A stretch of DNA of 64,000 bases from Diadophis punctatus similis (GCA_023053685.1 JALIGW010000014.1:20368308-20432307); one strand, 5' to 3'. Counted from the stretch's first letter, positions 1 through 10,586 are shown. Program-made: numbers and translations. Notes: a model not told the origin generated them from the sequence alone.

Positions 1-322
1 AATAACCGAAGGAGCTGAAAAGCTACCACCTTCTCCACAACTTTACCTATAAAAGCAAGTTGGAGACCGGACGAAAGTTCTTCAAATCCTCTGGATCCAG
101 GGAAGGCTTCTTGAGGAGGGGTCTCACCACCGCAACTTTTAACGGTTGCGGTACGGAACCCTCCCTCAAAGAAGCGTTGACAACCACCTGGATCCAGCCA
201 CGTGTCACCTCTCTGCTGGCCGAAACCAACCAGGAGGGACATGGGTCCAATAAACAGGTGGCAGAGCTCATCACCCCCACAGCCTTGTCCACGTCCTCAG
301 GAGAAACCGAGGAAAATCTAGA
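1..322 (-). pseudogene. L2-like LINE reverse transcriptase fragment (N-terminal RT)
   Basis: On the minus strand, about 100 codons encode the front of a LINE reverse transcriptase. The phrases PLKVAVVRPLLKKPSLD and LKNFRPVSN are characteristic of the L2/CR1 superfamily (PLLKK...NYRPISNLPFL in relatives). The frame breaks just after this at about 47, and the element runs off the window edge. It is a dead fragment. The related piece at 3871-4446 covers a later part of RT and need not be the same copy, because the two are in the wrong order for one simple minus-strand element. The L2 clade call is from motif style only. Confidence 0.75.
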
Positions 323-516
323 ATTGTGTGATTCCCTTTTGCGATCTTCTGACAAGCAAAGTCAATGGGGAAGCAGATTCACCTAATCGTATTACTAACT
401 TAATGACTGCAGTGATTCACTTAACACCTGTGGCGAGAAAGGTCGTAAAATGCAGCAAAACTCACTTAACAAATGTTTCATTTAACAATAGAAATTGTGA
501 TCGTAAGTCAAGGACT
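322..516 (+). mobile_element. Snake TIR MITE, partial copy A
   Basis: This is the 3' part of the MITE seen complete at 34531-34902. Both share the phrases ending AAGCAAAGTCAATGGGGAAGC, GATTCACTTAAC and GTAAGTCAAGGACT. The 5' end is missing, cut at the LINE boundary. It has no coding capacity. Confidence 0.75.
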
Positions 517-1274
517 TGCTCTTTATTTCAGCCTGCACTGGAAGGACTACAGTTCCTATTATCCCTAGCCAGGATGCCCAAACGCCATGGTAGCAGGAAA
601 GAACTGTAGTCTAATAGATTTGTAGAATGTTGGCTTGGGGAAACACCCCCCCCCCGCTTATTTATAATTTGAAGAATGATTTGTGCTACAAGGAACTGTA
701 TCACCAGAGTTCATTAAGAAATGGAATTGGATCCTTTGGGCATTGAATGACCGAGGTTTGCATGATTAAAGTCAGATCCGTTTCATTTCCCCTTCAGATG
801 AATCATGCTTGGTGGGGGGGTCTGCCCTTGTCTTAATATCTTATTGTTCTTATGATGCCAACCCATTTGGAATTCTATAACTTGCTGAAATGATTGAGGC
901 CATTCTGTTCTTGAACATATTATGCCAACATGCCCTTTCGCTTATCTCTCAAGAAAAGAAATAAACCTTACTCTGACAGATCAGATGAAAGAGGCAAAGA
1001 TGGCCAGAAGCAAAAATAACAAATAACAAATTGCACTGAATGAATTCCAGCACTGGGAGAAAAAAAGGCAAGGTGGAAATAAGACATAATGTGGCCAATT
1101 GTTTAGGGAAATCTGCCTGGGTTTGGTTTCTTGGCCTTTCCTCAGGCCAAGAAAGCAGAAGGCTGAAGCAGCGGAATGGATATAATGGATGAAATAAATT
1201 CGCCTCAGTATCCCATCCTGGCCTTTTACATTCTCAGCCAAGCAGATTTTTTTTTTTAAAAAAATCCTATCTTA
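517..1274. other. Unassigned sequence
   Basis: No family recognised. It contains a short C homopolymer near 647 and A/T-rich stretches, with no convincing coding frame on either strand. Confidence 0.6.
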
Positions 1275-1445
1275 AGGTGGCAAACATACGTAGTACTTAT
1301 TACTCCTATTTTCTTCACAATAACAACCTATGAGATGGGGTTGGCTGAAAGATTGACTGGCCCAAGGTCACCCTGCCAGCTGTCATGCCTAAAGTGGAAC
1401 TAGAACTCACAATCTCCTGGTAATTGACCCAAAATCAACCAGTTG
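1275..1445 (-). mobile_element. MIR-like SINE fragment
   Basis: The stretch contains an oligo-pyrimidine start (CTCCTATTTTC), a CTATGAGATGGG block and GACTGGCCCAAGGTCACCC. That is the order expected for the reverse complement of a MIR/CORE-type tRNA SINE. It is old and diverged. Confidence 0.55.
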
Positions 1446-1770
1446 GGTTTCATGCTTAAAGTTACATCATAGTAGTCTTTCTGTAATCTATGTTGTCTAA
1501 TCACAAAAACCATAAATCAAGTTCATATTTTTTATTTCAGCGCATAAAGCTTATAAGAAGTTAGCAATAAATGTAGATAATGTATTTAATCAAAGGAATC
1601 ACTTTATCCATTTCAACAAAATCTGTCATCTTCACAAACAATTCCTCTGTAGTGGGTAGTATTGAGTCTTTCCATCTCTAAATACAGTAATCTCACCTCA
1701 GTAATCAAATACTGAAATAATCTTCTATGACTTTTTTCTATTTATCTATTAGGCACAAAAGGAAAGGGGT

Positions 1771-2215
1771 GTTGTACCTACCTGATACGCTCTTTCTCAT
1801 AGGGTGGAACTATAATCCAGGATGGGTAATGACCTCACCCAATCAGATAGGACTGAGTCTGCTAATTAAAATATTGGGGGCACTTCTGCCTCACCAGCCC
1901 AGTTACGACGAAGACCGAAGGAAGAAAGCAGACTTGACATGGCAACAGGAACCAAGGAATCAACACTGTCCATAACTAGGCAAATGTTTTGTTTTGGTTT
2001 TTTTATTTGAAAAGTAGAACAGAAGTTGCAAGAAAAAACAGTATGTAAAAACCGGCTATAGGCAAGAAGTGTCCCCATGCTCCCAAAATACACTCAACAT
2101 CAAAAATTGAACAATAACCAGGGAGGGATTGGATGATAGTTCCACCCTATGAGAAGGAGCGTATCAGGTAGGTACAACGCCGCTTCTCCATAGTGGGTGG
2201 AACTATCATCCAGGA
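1771..2215. repeat. DIRS inverted terminal repeat and internal complementary region
   Basis: Positions 1771-1826 reappear in reverse complement at about 2125-2177, with a few mismatches. A third, direct-sense version at 2181-2219 makes a second palindrome with 2131-2157 around a roughly 24-bp loop. The shared core is a CATAGGGTGGAACTAT-type motif. This is the split-repeat design DIRS elements use to form a circular template. Confidence 0.8.
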
Positions 2216-2336
2216 TGGGACATACCCAAGCCGTGTGTCCTAGGGAGGGAAGAAGTGGAACCCCTCAACTGTCGGCAAGGGATACAGACTGCAGTACCTG
2301 GCGGCCAAAGGAAGCCTCTGCAGAGGCAAACTCATC

Positions 2337-3448
2337 AATTCTATAATGTCGCACAAACTGCAAGGGAGAAGCCCACGCCGCTGCACGGCACACCTCCTCC
2401 AGGGAAGCCTGGGTTCGCCAGGCGGCCGATGTGGCCGCACTCCTAGTGGAGTGGGCGGTTATTCTGGATGGTCACGAGGACAAGGACAAATCGTAGGCAG
2501 CCGTGATGACAGCACGGAGCCAGCGACCCACAGTAGATGCCGACACCTTAAGTCCAGAGGAGCCAGGAAGGAAGGACACAAACAGCGACTACGAGAGTCG
2601 GAGTGCCATTGTGCGCTTGATGTAGGTGCGAATCGCCCTACAGACATCTAGCTTGTGCCATTTGCGGTCCAACTCATTAGAGGGGTTGGGGCAGAAGGTA
2701 GGGAGGATTAACTCCTGAGCCCGGTGGTACCAGGAGTTGACCTTCGGGACGAAGGTAGGGTCCAGACGGAGGACCACCCTGTCCTAATGGATCACGCACA
2801 GGTCGCTCTGCACAGACAGAGCTGAAAGTTCGGAGATCCTCCTGGCCAAGGTGATGGCGACCAGGAAGACCACCTTGTATGTCAGGTGATGGAGAGAGAT
2901 CCGGCGGAGGGGCTCATAGGGAGCCCGCGTGAGGGATTCCAGGACCTTGGCTAGGGAATCTGTGGACCACCGGAGGGCACAGATTACAGGTACCCCTGAC
3001 AAAGTGGCGGACAGCCGGGAGGTGCGCCAGTGAAGACGCCTCTCCACAGGCCAGTACCGACGACAAGGCCGCCAGCTGCCTGCTGATGGTATTAGGGCGA
3101 AAGCCCCTTATCCAGCCCATCTTGGAGGAACTCTAGGATCTTAGGAACAGGGACACAGATGGGGGAACACCCAGCTCGATTGCACCAGGCACAGAACACC
3201 CACCATGTGGCAGAGTATATGCGCTCTGTCGAGGCCCTCCGGGAGGCCAGCATGGTTGTAATGACCCTATGGCAGTATTGCTGATGAGTTAAAGAGCTCC
3301 ACTCAACCACTAAGCAGTCAGTCTCAACCAGGCCGGGTCCGGATAGTGGATCTGGTCCTGTGTGAGGGAGTCCTGGTGGACCGGGATGGTCCAGGGAGGA
3401 GCCACTGAGAGCTGCTGGAGATCGGCGAACCGGGGCTGCCTGGGCCAA
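2337..3448 (-). pseudogene. DIRS tyrosine recombinase, frame-broken
   Basis: The recombinase is spread over several minus-strand frames. Residues resembling the catalytic set are visible: Arg in ITLARRISEL (about 2830-2850), His and Arg in AHSTR (codons at 2442-2453), and the candidate nucleophile Tyr in FVRHYR (codon 2343-2345). The stretch FVPKVNSWYHRAQELILPTF between them is typical of vertebrate DIRS recombinases. Stops near 2784 and frame changes show decay, but the motifs are readable, so the copy is not extremely old. Confidence 0.8.
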
Positions 3449-3846
3449 TGGGGAGCCACCAATATCACCTCCGCCTCTCCCGTAGGATCTTCTGGAGGAC
3501 CCTGCTGATGATCAAGAAGGGGGAAGGCATAGAGGAGGAGTTTCAGCCACGGGACCCTCAGGACGTTGACGGCCTCCGCCCCTGCCGTCCAGTACCGGGA
3601 GAAGAACCTGGCTATCTGGGCATTGCCCGGGGAGGCAAAGAGGTCGACAGCCGGCAGTCCGAACCTGGAGATCAGAGCCTGGAACAAGTCTGGGTGCAAT
3701 TGCCACTCTGCCAGGTCGATGGTAGTCCAGCTGAGCCAGTCCGCCTGCGAATTGTCCACTCCGGCAATGTGGTCAGTTGTCAGCTGTACGATCTCCTGAA
3801 AAATCAGCCATAGTTTGGAGGGGAACAGATAGGGGATGGGCCCCAA
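3310..3846 (-). pseudogene. DIRS RNase H / RT C-terminal region
   Basis: An open minus-strand frame of 178 codons contains DHIAGVDNSQADWLS, then LISRFGLPAVDLFASPGNAQ and RFFSRYW. These are hallmark C-terminal blocks of the DIRS RT-RNase H polyprotein. It overlaps the start of the recombinase frame by about 140 bp, consistent with the overlapping ORFs of DIRS elements. The RT catalytic core upstream is absent. Confidence 0.85.
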
Positions 3847-3870
3847 AATTCCACCCTCAGTTCCTCAGAA

Positions 3871-4446
3871 CGGGGACAGGGCCATGACAGGGGCAGGAGT
3901 CATGAGTCCAGGAGAATCCCCAGATTATGCACAGGGTTTGTTTGGGGTAGAGCCACCCCATCCAAGACCAAAGCTGGCAATTCTCCCTGGGCCAAAGAAC
4001 CCCAAACCCAGAGCCACTCAGTCTTGCCAGGGTTTAGTTTCAACCCATTGCTCCCCATCCAGCACCTAAAAGTCTCCAGGCACTGCGAGGGGGGGGGGAC
4101 ACAGCATCGCTTAACTCACCAGAGGCTGAGACATACATGGTGACTGATGATCTCACCCAGATGCTTCATATAGATGTTGAAGAGGAGTGGAGAGAGTACC
4201 AAGCCCTGCAGAACCCCACAAAGCAGTGGGCGAGGGCTGGATCTCTCCCCTCCTATCAACACTGACTGAGAGTGGCCGCAGAAGAAGGAAGTGAACCAGG
4301 ATAGCACAGGGCCTCCCACTCCCATCCCCCGAAGCCACTCCAGGAGAATACCATGGTTGATGGCTTCTTAAGAGGGTGGACCACAGCCCCTCCTGTAGGG
4401 AAGCATTAATCAGGAAGCTTTCACAAGCCATGAGGGACATGGGTCT
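3871..4446 (-). pseudogene. L2-like LINE RT, C-terminal part
   Basis: On the minus strand, FLINASLQEG is followed by VLSWFTSFF, then a decayed GVLQGLVLSPLLFNIYM (the usual GVPQGSVLSPLLFNIYM RT block), then a thumb region read through broken frames. The 5' side is cut by the Ty3 LTR at 4447 and the low-coordinate side abuts the DIRS element. A G/C homopolymer near 4088 adds a frame break. Confidence 0.75.
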
Positions 4447-5118
4447 TGTTGTGGCTTGCCCGCGTCCCGCGCAGCTGGTAGCGGATCCGGAGGTTCCGGA
4501 GCCAACTACCATCCCGTGTACCTGGCACCTGAGTCTCAGTGCCAGAGGAGGAAGACCAGCCAGGGCCTTCTGCACCTTCTCAGCTGGTGCAGAGTGAGTC
4601 ATCAGAAGAGGAGGAGCCTCTGCTGAATGCTAGGGCACGCAGAGCAGCTAGCAGACAGGAATGGCTTTACAGATGGAGGTCTCCTCGCATGTAAAGCTGG
4701 AGGCTAATTGGCCATGCCCTCAGACTACTTAAGTCCTGGAGCATGCCGTATTAGTTGCTGGAAGAAACAACTGTGATCTGTTAGCACTCAAGAGTTCTTT
4801 GCATCAGCGTTCCTGCTCCGAGTCCTGTATTTTGGAATTATCAAGCTCCTTTGATACTGGTTTCCGGGATTCCAGCCAACTCTAGTGAGTAAAAGATAAG
4901 CACAAAGTAATTGCCAGTTTGTTTTGGACATTTAACTCTGGCTAAAAGCTCACAAAGAGAATATTGAGCGTTATTCACCAAGACTTTCTTTCTGTTTGTT
5001 CCTGGACTTTAAACCCTGACTTTTTACTAAGCCTCTTTATTAGTAAAAGCCCCTTTATTTCTTTAGCAAACAGTTGTGTGTGTGTCCTTTCTGGGGGTTC
5101 CTGTGCTGGGACACAACA
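4447..5118 (+). repeat. Ty3 LTR (family with internal reading frame), copy 1
   Basis: 672 bp, starting TGTTGTGGCTTGCC and ending GGGACACAACA. It matches the two solo LTRs throughout. Compared with them it has a short deletion near 4507 that breaks the shared reading frame, but the 3' part of that frame (VPEEEDQPGP... to ARRAASRQEWLYRWRS, then stop) is still readable. Confidence 0.85.
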
Positions 5119-5161
5119 GTTTGCTTCCAGCCCCAGACCACACACAACCCCAGATAGCAAC

Positions 5162-6141
5162 ATGGATCAGCTTCGGGGCGAAAACGCCCAACTCAGGCAA
5201 CAGATTGCAACCATGGCTGCTCAAATGATGAAATGATGCAGCAGCAGAATCAGCTTGCAGCAGCTGCACCTGTGTTGGCTCCCACCCAGAGGAGACACAG
5301 CCCGATAGCCATGCTGGACAAATTTAACGGGGATGAGTCAATGTTCCCTGCTTTCCTGGGCCAGTGCCAGTTGTTTATGTCCTTGAGGCCAGATGATTTC
5401 CCCCTCGACCAGGACAAAGTGGGGTTCGTTATTAGCCTGCTATCTGGCAATGCAGCTCGTTGGGCCACCCCGTTACTTGTTCAGAACAGTCCTCTCCTCC
5501 AGGACTTTGGGTGTTTTTGTGCCCATTTGGAGGAGATGTTCGCTGATCCCATCAAGGCCCAGACGGCGACCAGGCAATTAAGGAATCTGAAGCAAGGCCG
5601 GAGATCACTCCGTGAATACATCAGTGAATTCCGGCTGATTAGCCAGGACTCGGCCTGGAATGAGGCAGCTTTGTTGGATGCCTTCCAGGAGGGCTTGTCG
5701 GACAGCATTCAGGATGAGCTGGCATGAGTGGACATTCCTTCCACCACCAATGAACTGGTGCGGCTTTGTTTGAGGATTGATGCCAGGTTGCAGGGGAGGA
5801 ACTCTCGTCGTGCTGCCCAGGCACCTCCTGTTCAACCTGACGTCTGGCCGGCCACAGCTCCACCACGACGTGCTGCCCAGGCACTTCCAGTTCAACCTGT
5901 CGTTCGGTTGGCCCCGGCTCCACGAGATGAGCCCATAGACCTTGGTGCTGCTCGACCTCGCTTGTCTGGTGCAGAAAAAGACAGACGCTGGCCAGGGGGG
6001 TTGTGTTTGTACTGCGGCGAGTCTGGCCATTTCGCCCGCTCGTGCCCCAGGAAGGGTCATGGGGCCTCTGTTTCTGGATCTGCTCCACAGTCCCAGCCAT
6101 CCCTGTCAGGAAATGGCCGGCGCCCAGCCTTTATTTTGTGA
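5162..6141 (+). pseudogene. gag: Ty3 Gag (sushi/RTL-like) with CCHC zinc knuckle
   Basis: Gag starts at ATG 5162 (MDQLRGENAQLRQQIATMAA, a probable coiled coil). A stop at 5234-5236 follows, and the frame shifts to 5233. Then comes a retrotransposon gag domain with KFNGDESMFPAFLGQC, VGFVISLLSGNAARWATPL and LREYISEFRLI, resembling gags of the Ty3 lineage from which mammalian RTL/PEG10 genes arose. An in-frame TGA at 5725 (possibly a decayed CGA) precedes a proline-rich linker and the nucleocapsid knuckle CLYCGESGHFARSC (about 6007-6048). The product would form the particle shell and bind RNA. One frameshift and one stop make it inactive. Confidence 0.85.
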
Positions 6142-6264
6142 TATATATATCACAAAAACACTTATCTACTTATAGATCCTATTTATCAATATTCACTAAT
6201 AATTTATAACCATGTGTTGAGCAAATATATTGTTCTTATGTATTTATATTATATTATATATCTC
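6142..6264. other. AT-rich joint
   Basis: Short A/T-rich sequence between the truncated Ty3 element and the CR1 3' end. No feature seen beyond TATATA runs. Confidence 0.6.
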
Positions 6265-7077
6265 CCAACAGAGTTGGAAGGGACCTTATAGGTCATCTAG
6301 TCCAACCCCCTACACAAGCAGGAGACCCTACACCATTTCTGACAAATGGCAGTCCAATCTCTTCTTGAAAGTCTCAAACGATGAAGCTCCCACAACTTCC
6401 GAAGGCAACTTCTGTTCCATTGGTTGATTGTTCTCACCGTCAGAAAGTTCCTCCTTATTTCTAGGTTGAATATCTCCTTGATCAGTTTCCATCCATTATT
6501 CCTTGTCTGGCCTTCAGGTGCTTTGCAAAATAGCTTGACCCCCTCCTCTCTCTGGCAGCCCCTCAAATATTGGAACACTGCTATCATGTCTCCCCTGGTC
6601 CTTCTCTTCTCTAAACTAGCCATGCCCAGTTCCTGTAACCGTTCTTCATATGTTTTAGTCTCCAGTCCCCTAATCATCCTGGTTGCTCTCCTCTGCACTC
6701 TTTCTAAAGTCTCAACATCTTCTTTATAGTATGGTGACCAAAACTGAATGCAGTACTCTAGGTGTGGTCTAACTAAGGCTTTGTAGAGTGGTATTAGTAC
6801 CTCCCTTGATCTTGATTGTATCCTTTTGTTAATGCAACTTAGAATTGCATTGGCTTTTTTGGTTGCCACTGCACACTGCTGGCTCATATTTAGTTGGCTG
6901 TCCACTAAGACTCCAAGATCCCACTCGCAGTCACTGTTATTAAGCCTAGTTTCACCCACTTTATATGTATGCTTTTGGTTTTTCTTACCTAAATGTAGGA
7001 CTTTACTTTGTTCTACATTGAATTTCATTTTGTTAGATAGGGCCCAGTGTTCAAGTCTGTCAAGATCCATCTGGATC
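6265..7077 (-). mobile_element. CR1 LINE, 3' segment (piece 1 of 3)
   Basis: The minus strand ends with the CR1 3' tail (GGTCCCTTCCAACTCT-type, seen reversed at 6265) and encodes the RT C-terminus: LGVLVDSQLNMSQQC, YKALVRPHLEYCIQFWSP, RVQRRATRMIRGLE and RRTRGDMIAVFQYLRG. The frame is open for 257 codons (6297-7070). At 7062-7077 it is interrupted by the HAL1-like insertion; the CR1 resumes at 10587, so the two pieces were contiguous. Confidence 0.92.
7062..7077. repeat. Target-site duplication, left copy (HAL1-like element 1)
   Basis: The 16-bp AAGATCCATCTGGATC is repeated exactly at 10571-10586. The sequence belongs to the interrupted CR1. Confidence 0.95.
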
Positions 7078-8290
7078 GACTTCCGGTTTGGTGATTCGGC
7101 GCCGATGGCGTTCTTTTTTTAGAACGCCTTTCCGACTCCCTGCCGGGCCGCCAGAACAGCTGTCTGGCGGCTCGGAATATCTCTGCCCCGGTCATAGGGG
7201 AGAGAGGAGAGCGTGGCAGGTGGGGTAGAGCCCACCTAGCACCCTAGGAGTCATCCAGGGGCGCGAAGGGAAGGCTCCCCAGGTAGCCTGCCCCTAGCTC
7301 CGGGAGCCAGGAAATCTCCGCTTTTGCGGAGCTAGACGCCGAAGCCGCCGCTGCCTCTAGAAGAGGATTTTTAAAACTTTTTTTCTGTGCAGAGAAAGAG
7401 GCAGACAGAGAGAACCAGGGGCTTTGCTGGGCAAGTATGGATTTTTTTTTTCTTCTTTTTAAAACCCTCGGCTAACTTCTATTTGAAGAAACAAAGTAAC
7501 ATTGAATATGCAACAATATGGCGTTTGAAGGAGGAGAAGTGAAAGTGATTTCCGTTTTGCTTGTGGTCTTTTTTTTCTCTTATGGAAACTCTTTGTTCTG
7601 AAAATTGAAAACTGGCTGTCCTTCTTATATTCTCTGATAACTGACTAAAATAAGGATTATTTGCCTTTGAAAGTGGAAAGTATTTTTTTAGAGATCTGGC
7701 TTTTTAAGGCGTTTTGAAGAAGTTGGGAAGAGAAGTGAAGGTGATTTTTGCCTTGTTTGTTTGTGGCTCTTTCTCTTATGGAAAACTATAACTTTGAAGA
7801 CTGATTTTTTCCTCTGTCTCCTGATTGTGGAAATTAAAAAACTCTCTATCTTGTACTTTGGAAAGAATTTTATTTAGAGTTATGGCTTTTTTCTATACTT
7901 CTCTGGAAATATAAAAATGGTTTCAAGTTTGGAAAGATTGATTTTTTTTCTGGCTTTTCTCCTGTGGAAATTTTGAAAATTGATTTTTATTCTCTGCTCC
8001 GTGACTTTGGATTATAACAGTAACTGATAATTTTATTAATATAAATAAATTACAAAAGAATATTTGCCCTGGAAATTGGCAGAATCTTTTTAGATTTGAC
8101 TCTCCTTTGCACCTCTTTGGAAGTATAATAAAGAAGAAGTGAAAGTTATTTGTGTTCTGTTTGTGGCCTTTGGACTTTGGGAAATTTTTGAATTTGAAAA
8201 CTGGTTTTTATTTTTGACTCTCAATTTTGGATTATAACAACTGTTAGTGATTTGGTGTTTTCAGATTAATTTTTTTTTGGAATTATAACA

Positions 8291-9394
8291 ATGGCTTCAA
8301 AATATGGAATGATTGCTTTGAATAAAAGGTCTATTTACCCCTCTGCTTATACTTCTAAAATGCAACTTGCTACTGAATCAACACCTCCACAAGTTTTGAC
8401 ATCGGAAAATTTATTAAATACTTTAAAGATTATGAAACAAGACTTAATTTTGGAATTTAATCAAAAAATTACGGAAATAGAAAATAAAATGCAGGAAGCT
8501 TTGAAGAATATGGAAAAGCAGCTACGGATGGACATGTTAGAGGTTTGCAAAGGTTTAGCAACAAATGTTGATTTTTTGGACGACTGTATTGAAACAAATA
8601 AACAAGCGTTGGCAACCTCGGTGGAATATATAAACAAATTTAAAAAGGATATTGCAAATTTTGAAACAGAGGTGTTGATGTCACAGTTTAGAAGAACACA
8701 ATTTGCTATTAGAGTAAGGGGGTTGAAAGAAGGTTTATATGATGATTTGAAGGGAAGAATGACCGAGGCCTTGGTACAGGTTTCTGGAATTTCTAAAGAT
8801 GAGCTGGCTACACAAATTGAAAAGATATACAGAGTCAATTCGTGGCATGCAAAACAAAAACATTTACCAAGGGACGTTGTTATATATTTTACTACAAGAG
8901 TCTTACAGAACAGAATTATTCAGGCGACATTTAAGAATAATCTTCAGGTGAATGGTCAGGAACTTAAGATTTGGAAAGAAATTCCCTTTAAAATGCTTAA
9001 AGCTAGAAAAGAATTTACTTTTTTGATTGATGAACTTAAAAGATTGAATTTACAATACAAATGGGAAGCACCAACAGGAGTTACGGTGAAATTTTTGGAG
9101 AAAAGATACCGGCTGAATACGATAAATAAAGCTACCGAATTTTATGTTAACATTTTAAAGGCTGATATATCTAAAATTCCAGAAGAAAAACGTATGAATG
9201 TAGAAGAAGATAAGGAGGAAAAGTCATCCTTATTGGATCAAAATGAAATAACTTTAAAGAGTCAAAGTGATTCGCAGAGCCAGAAAGATGTGAAAAAGGA
9301 GATGGAGTATTGGGATCAGATGGAAGAGGAGCTGATAAACTCAAAATCATCAAGATACAAAAGGAGGCAACCAATAAGATATAAAGAGAAGTAG
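8291..9394 (+). CDS. L1 ORF1p-type RNA-binding chaperone, intact
   Basis: A 367-residue open frame with no stop. Residues about 42-128 are heptad-rich and likely form the trimerising coiled coil. Residues about 134-212 look like the RRM domain (RRTQFAIRVRGLKE; later LPRDVVIYFTTRVLQNRIIQ). Residues about 218-275 match the C-terminal domain (IPFKMLKARKEFTFLIDELK). The tail from 285 is charged, acidic then Lys/Arg rich. In L1 elements ORF1p coats the element RNA and is needed for retrotransposition. Length is close to mammalian ORF1p (about 340). The start is the first ATG after a long T-rich leader. Codon use is strongly A/T biased. It is the only long undamaged element protein in the window apart from individual domains of copia. 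Confidence 0.92.
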   Translation: MASKYGMIALNKRSIYPSAYTSKMQLATESTPPQVLTSENLLNTLKIMKQDLILEFNQKITEIENKMQEALKNMEKQLRMDMLEVCKGLATNVDFLDDCIETNKQALATSVEYINKFKKDIANFETEVLMSQFRRTQFAIRVRGLKEGLYDDLKGRMTEALVQVSGISKDELATQIEKIYRVNSWHAKQKHLPRDVVIYFTTRVLQNRIIQATFKNNLQVNGQELKIWKEIPFKMLKARKEFTFLIDELKRLNLQYKWEAPTGVTVKFLEKRYRLNTINKATEFYVNILKADISKIPEEKRMNVEEDKEEKSSLLDQNEITLKSQSDSQSQKDVKKEMEYWDQMEEELINSKSSRYKRRQPIRYKEK

Positions 9395-10560
9395 TGTTGA
9401 TATGTATTAGATGGATGGAGATAATATAATTGTATTTTCTTCTTCTCCTTTTTTCTTTTTTTTTGTTGTTTCTTCCTTTTTTCTTTCTTTTTTTAAAAGG
9501 GAAGGAAAATTTTTTTTTCTTTTTTCTTTTTTTTTCAATAATTTTTTAAGAATTGGAGTTTCTAATTTCTAATTAAAACTACTGAGTTTTAAATTATTAC
9601 AATTAGATTTAAAAAATTGTTTTAAAGGAAGGATTTTTTTTTCTATTTGTCTTAGGTTTTTGTTCTCTCTCTCTTCTTTAGATTTTTACTATTATTATTA
9701 TTATTTTTATTATTACTATTGTTATTATTTTTATTGTTGTTATTATTATTATTATTATTAATATTACCTTTAAGGATATCTTTTTATTATGAATTAACAA
9801 GTTGTTGAACAATAATATTATGTGGTTATGATGAAATTTAAAGGCTTTAATATTTAATATGTAGATATGTAATAATTTTTTATCTGAGCTAATAAGTTGT
9901 TGGATAATAATGTTATTATGAGAAACTTAAAGGTATTATTACTTAATATTTTTTATTATGAATTAAAGTCGTTGTATAATAATATTATGTTATGATGAAA
10001 TTTAAAAGTTTTATTATTTAATATGTAGACATGTAATACTTTTTTAGTTTTGAGTTAATAAGTTGCTTTAGAATAATATGTTGTTTTGATGAAATTTAAA
10101 GGTATTATTATTTAATATCTTGATATTAGCTGTAAAATTCTTTCGGTTTTACTTAATTATGAGATTATTATTATTATTAATGTTTTTTTTTAAAGATTTA
10201 GTATTATTAAAAAAATTTTATAGATCTAGAAAGGTGATTGAAAGGAAGAGGGAGAAACTGTTTTTCCTTCCTTTGTATAACCTAGGTTATATAATTAATA
10301 TATTTTTAATTTTTAATTTTAATTTTTTAGAATTATATGGGAAATAATATAAAATATAGAAATTTAATGATGTTAGCAATGTGTAATTTGGAGTTGAGGG
10401 GTTTTTCTTTTTTCTTTTTTCTTCTGTAATTACTGATATTATGCCCTGTGTTCTCTCTGGGAAGTCCGGGGGGGAGGGGGGGGAGGGAAGGGGGTGGGGG
10501 TGAGGAGAAAAATTAAAAAATGTTTGTACTTTGTACTAATAAAACTTTTTCAATAAAAAA
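9395..10560 (+). other. HAL1-like 3' region with degenerate tandem repeats
   Basis: Very T/A-rich, non-coding. Between about 9780 and 10130 a unit of roughly 75-95 bp recurs about four times, marked by GATGAAATTTAAA (near 9829, 9994, 10088; a diverged one near 9915) and AATAAGTTGTT-like blocks. A G-rich tract at 10467-10500 precedes the tail, as in many L1 3' UTRs. Confidence 0.7.
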
Positions 10561-10570
10561 AAAAAAACAA

Positions 10571-10586
10571 AAGATCCATCTGGATC
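10571..10586. repeat. Target-site duplication, right copy (HAL1-like element 1)
   Basis: Exact repeat of 7062-7077, directly after the A-rich tail. Confidence 0.95.

Larger units (their letters stand above)
1771..3870 (-). mobile_element. DIRS-like tyrosine-recombinase retrotransposon, 3' half
   Basis: Read on the minus strand, the order is RNase H (3846 to 3310), then tyrosine recombinase (3448 down to 2337), then complementary terminal repeats (2215 to 1771). DIRS elements lack LTRs and an integrase and insert through a recombinase using inverted ends and an internal complementary region; this arrangement fits. The gag and most of the RT are missing, replaced at about 3870 by L2-like LINE sequence. 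Several stops and frame changes make it inactive. Confidence 0.85.
4447..6141 (+). mobile_element. Ty3/gypsy retrotransposon: 5' LTR plus gag, truncated
   Basis: The LTR at 4447-5118 is followed by gag from 5162 to 6141. The copy stops at an AT-rich joint near 6141, before protease, RT or integrase. The same LTR family occurs as solo LTRs at 37780-38717 and 50062-50748. Confidence 0.85.
7078..10570 (+). mobile_element. HAL1-like element 1: full-length L1 derivative with ORF1 only
   Basis: 3493 bp flanked by a perfect 16-bp target duplication. It begins GACTTCCGG with a GC-rich 5' UTR, continues through a T-rich leader to an intact ORF1 (8291-9394), then an AT-rich 3' region, a G-rich tract (10467-10500), AATAAA-like signals and a terminal A-run. 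No ORF2 (endonuclease/RT) is present; the longest open frame after ORF1 is about 75 codons. It therefore must be mobilised in trans by an L1. A second copy with homologous 5' UTR, ORF1 and 3' end lies at 58820-61901. Confidence 0.9.
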
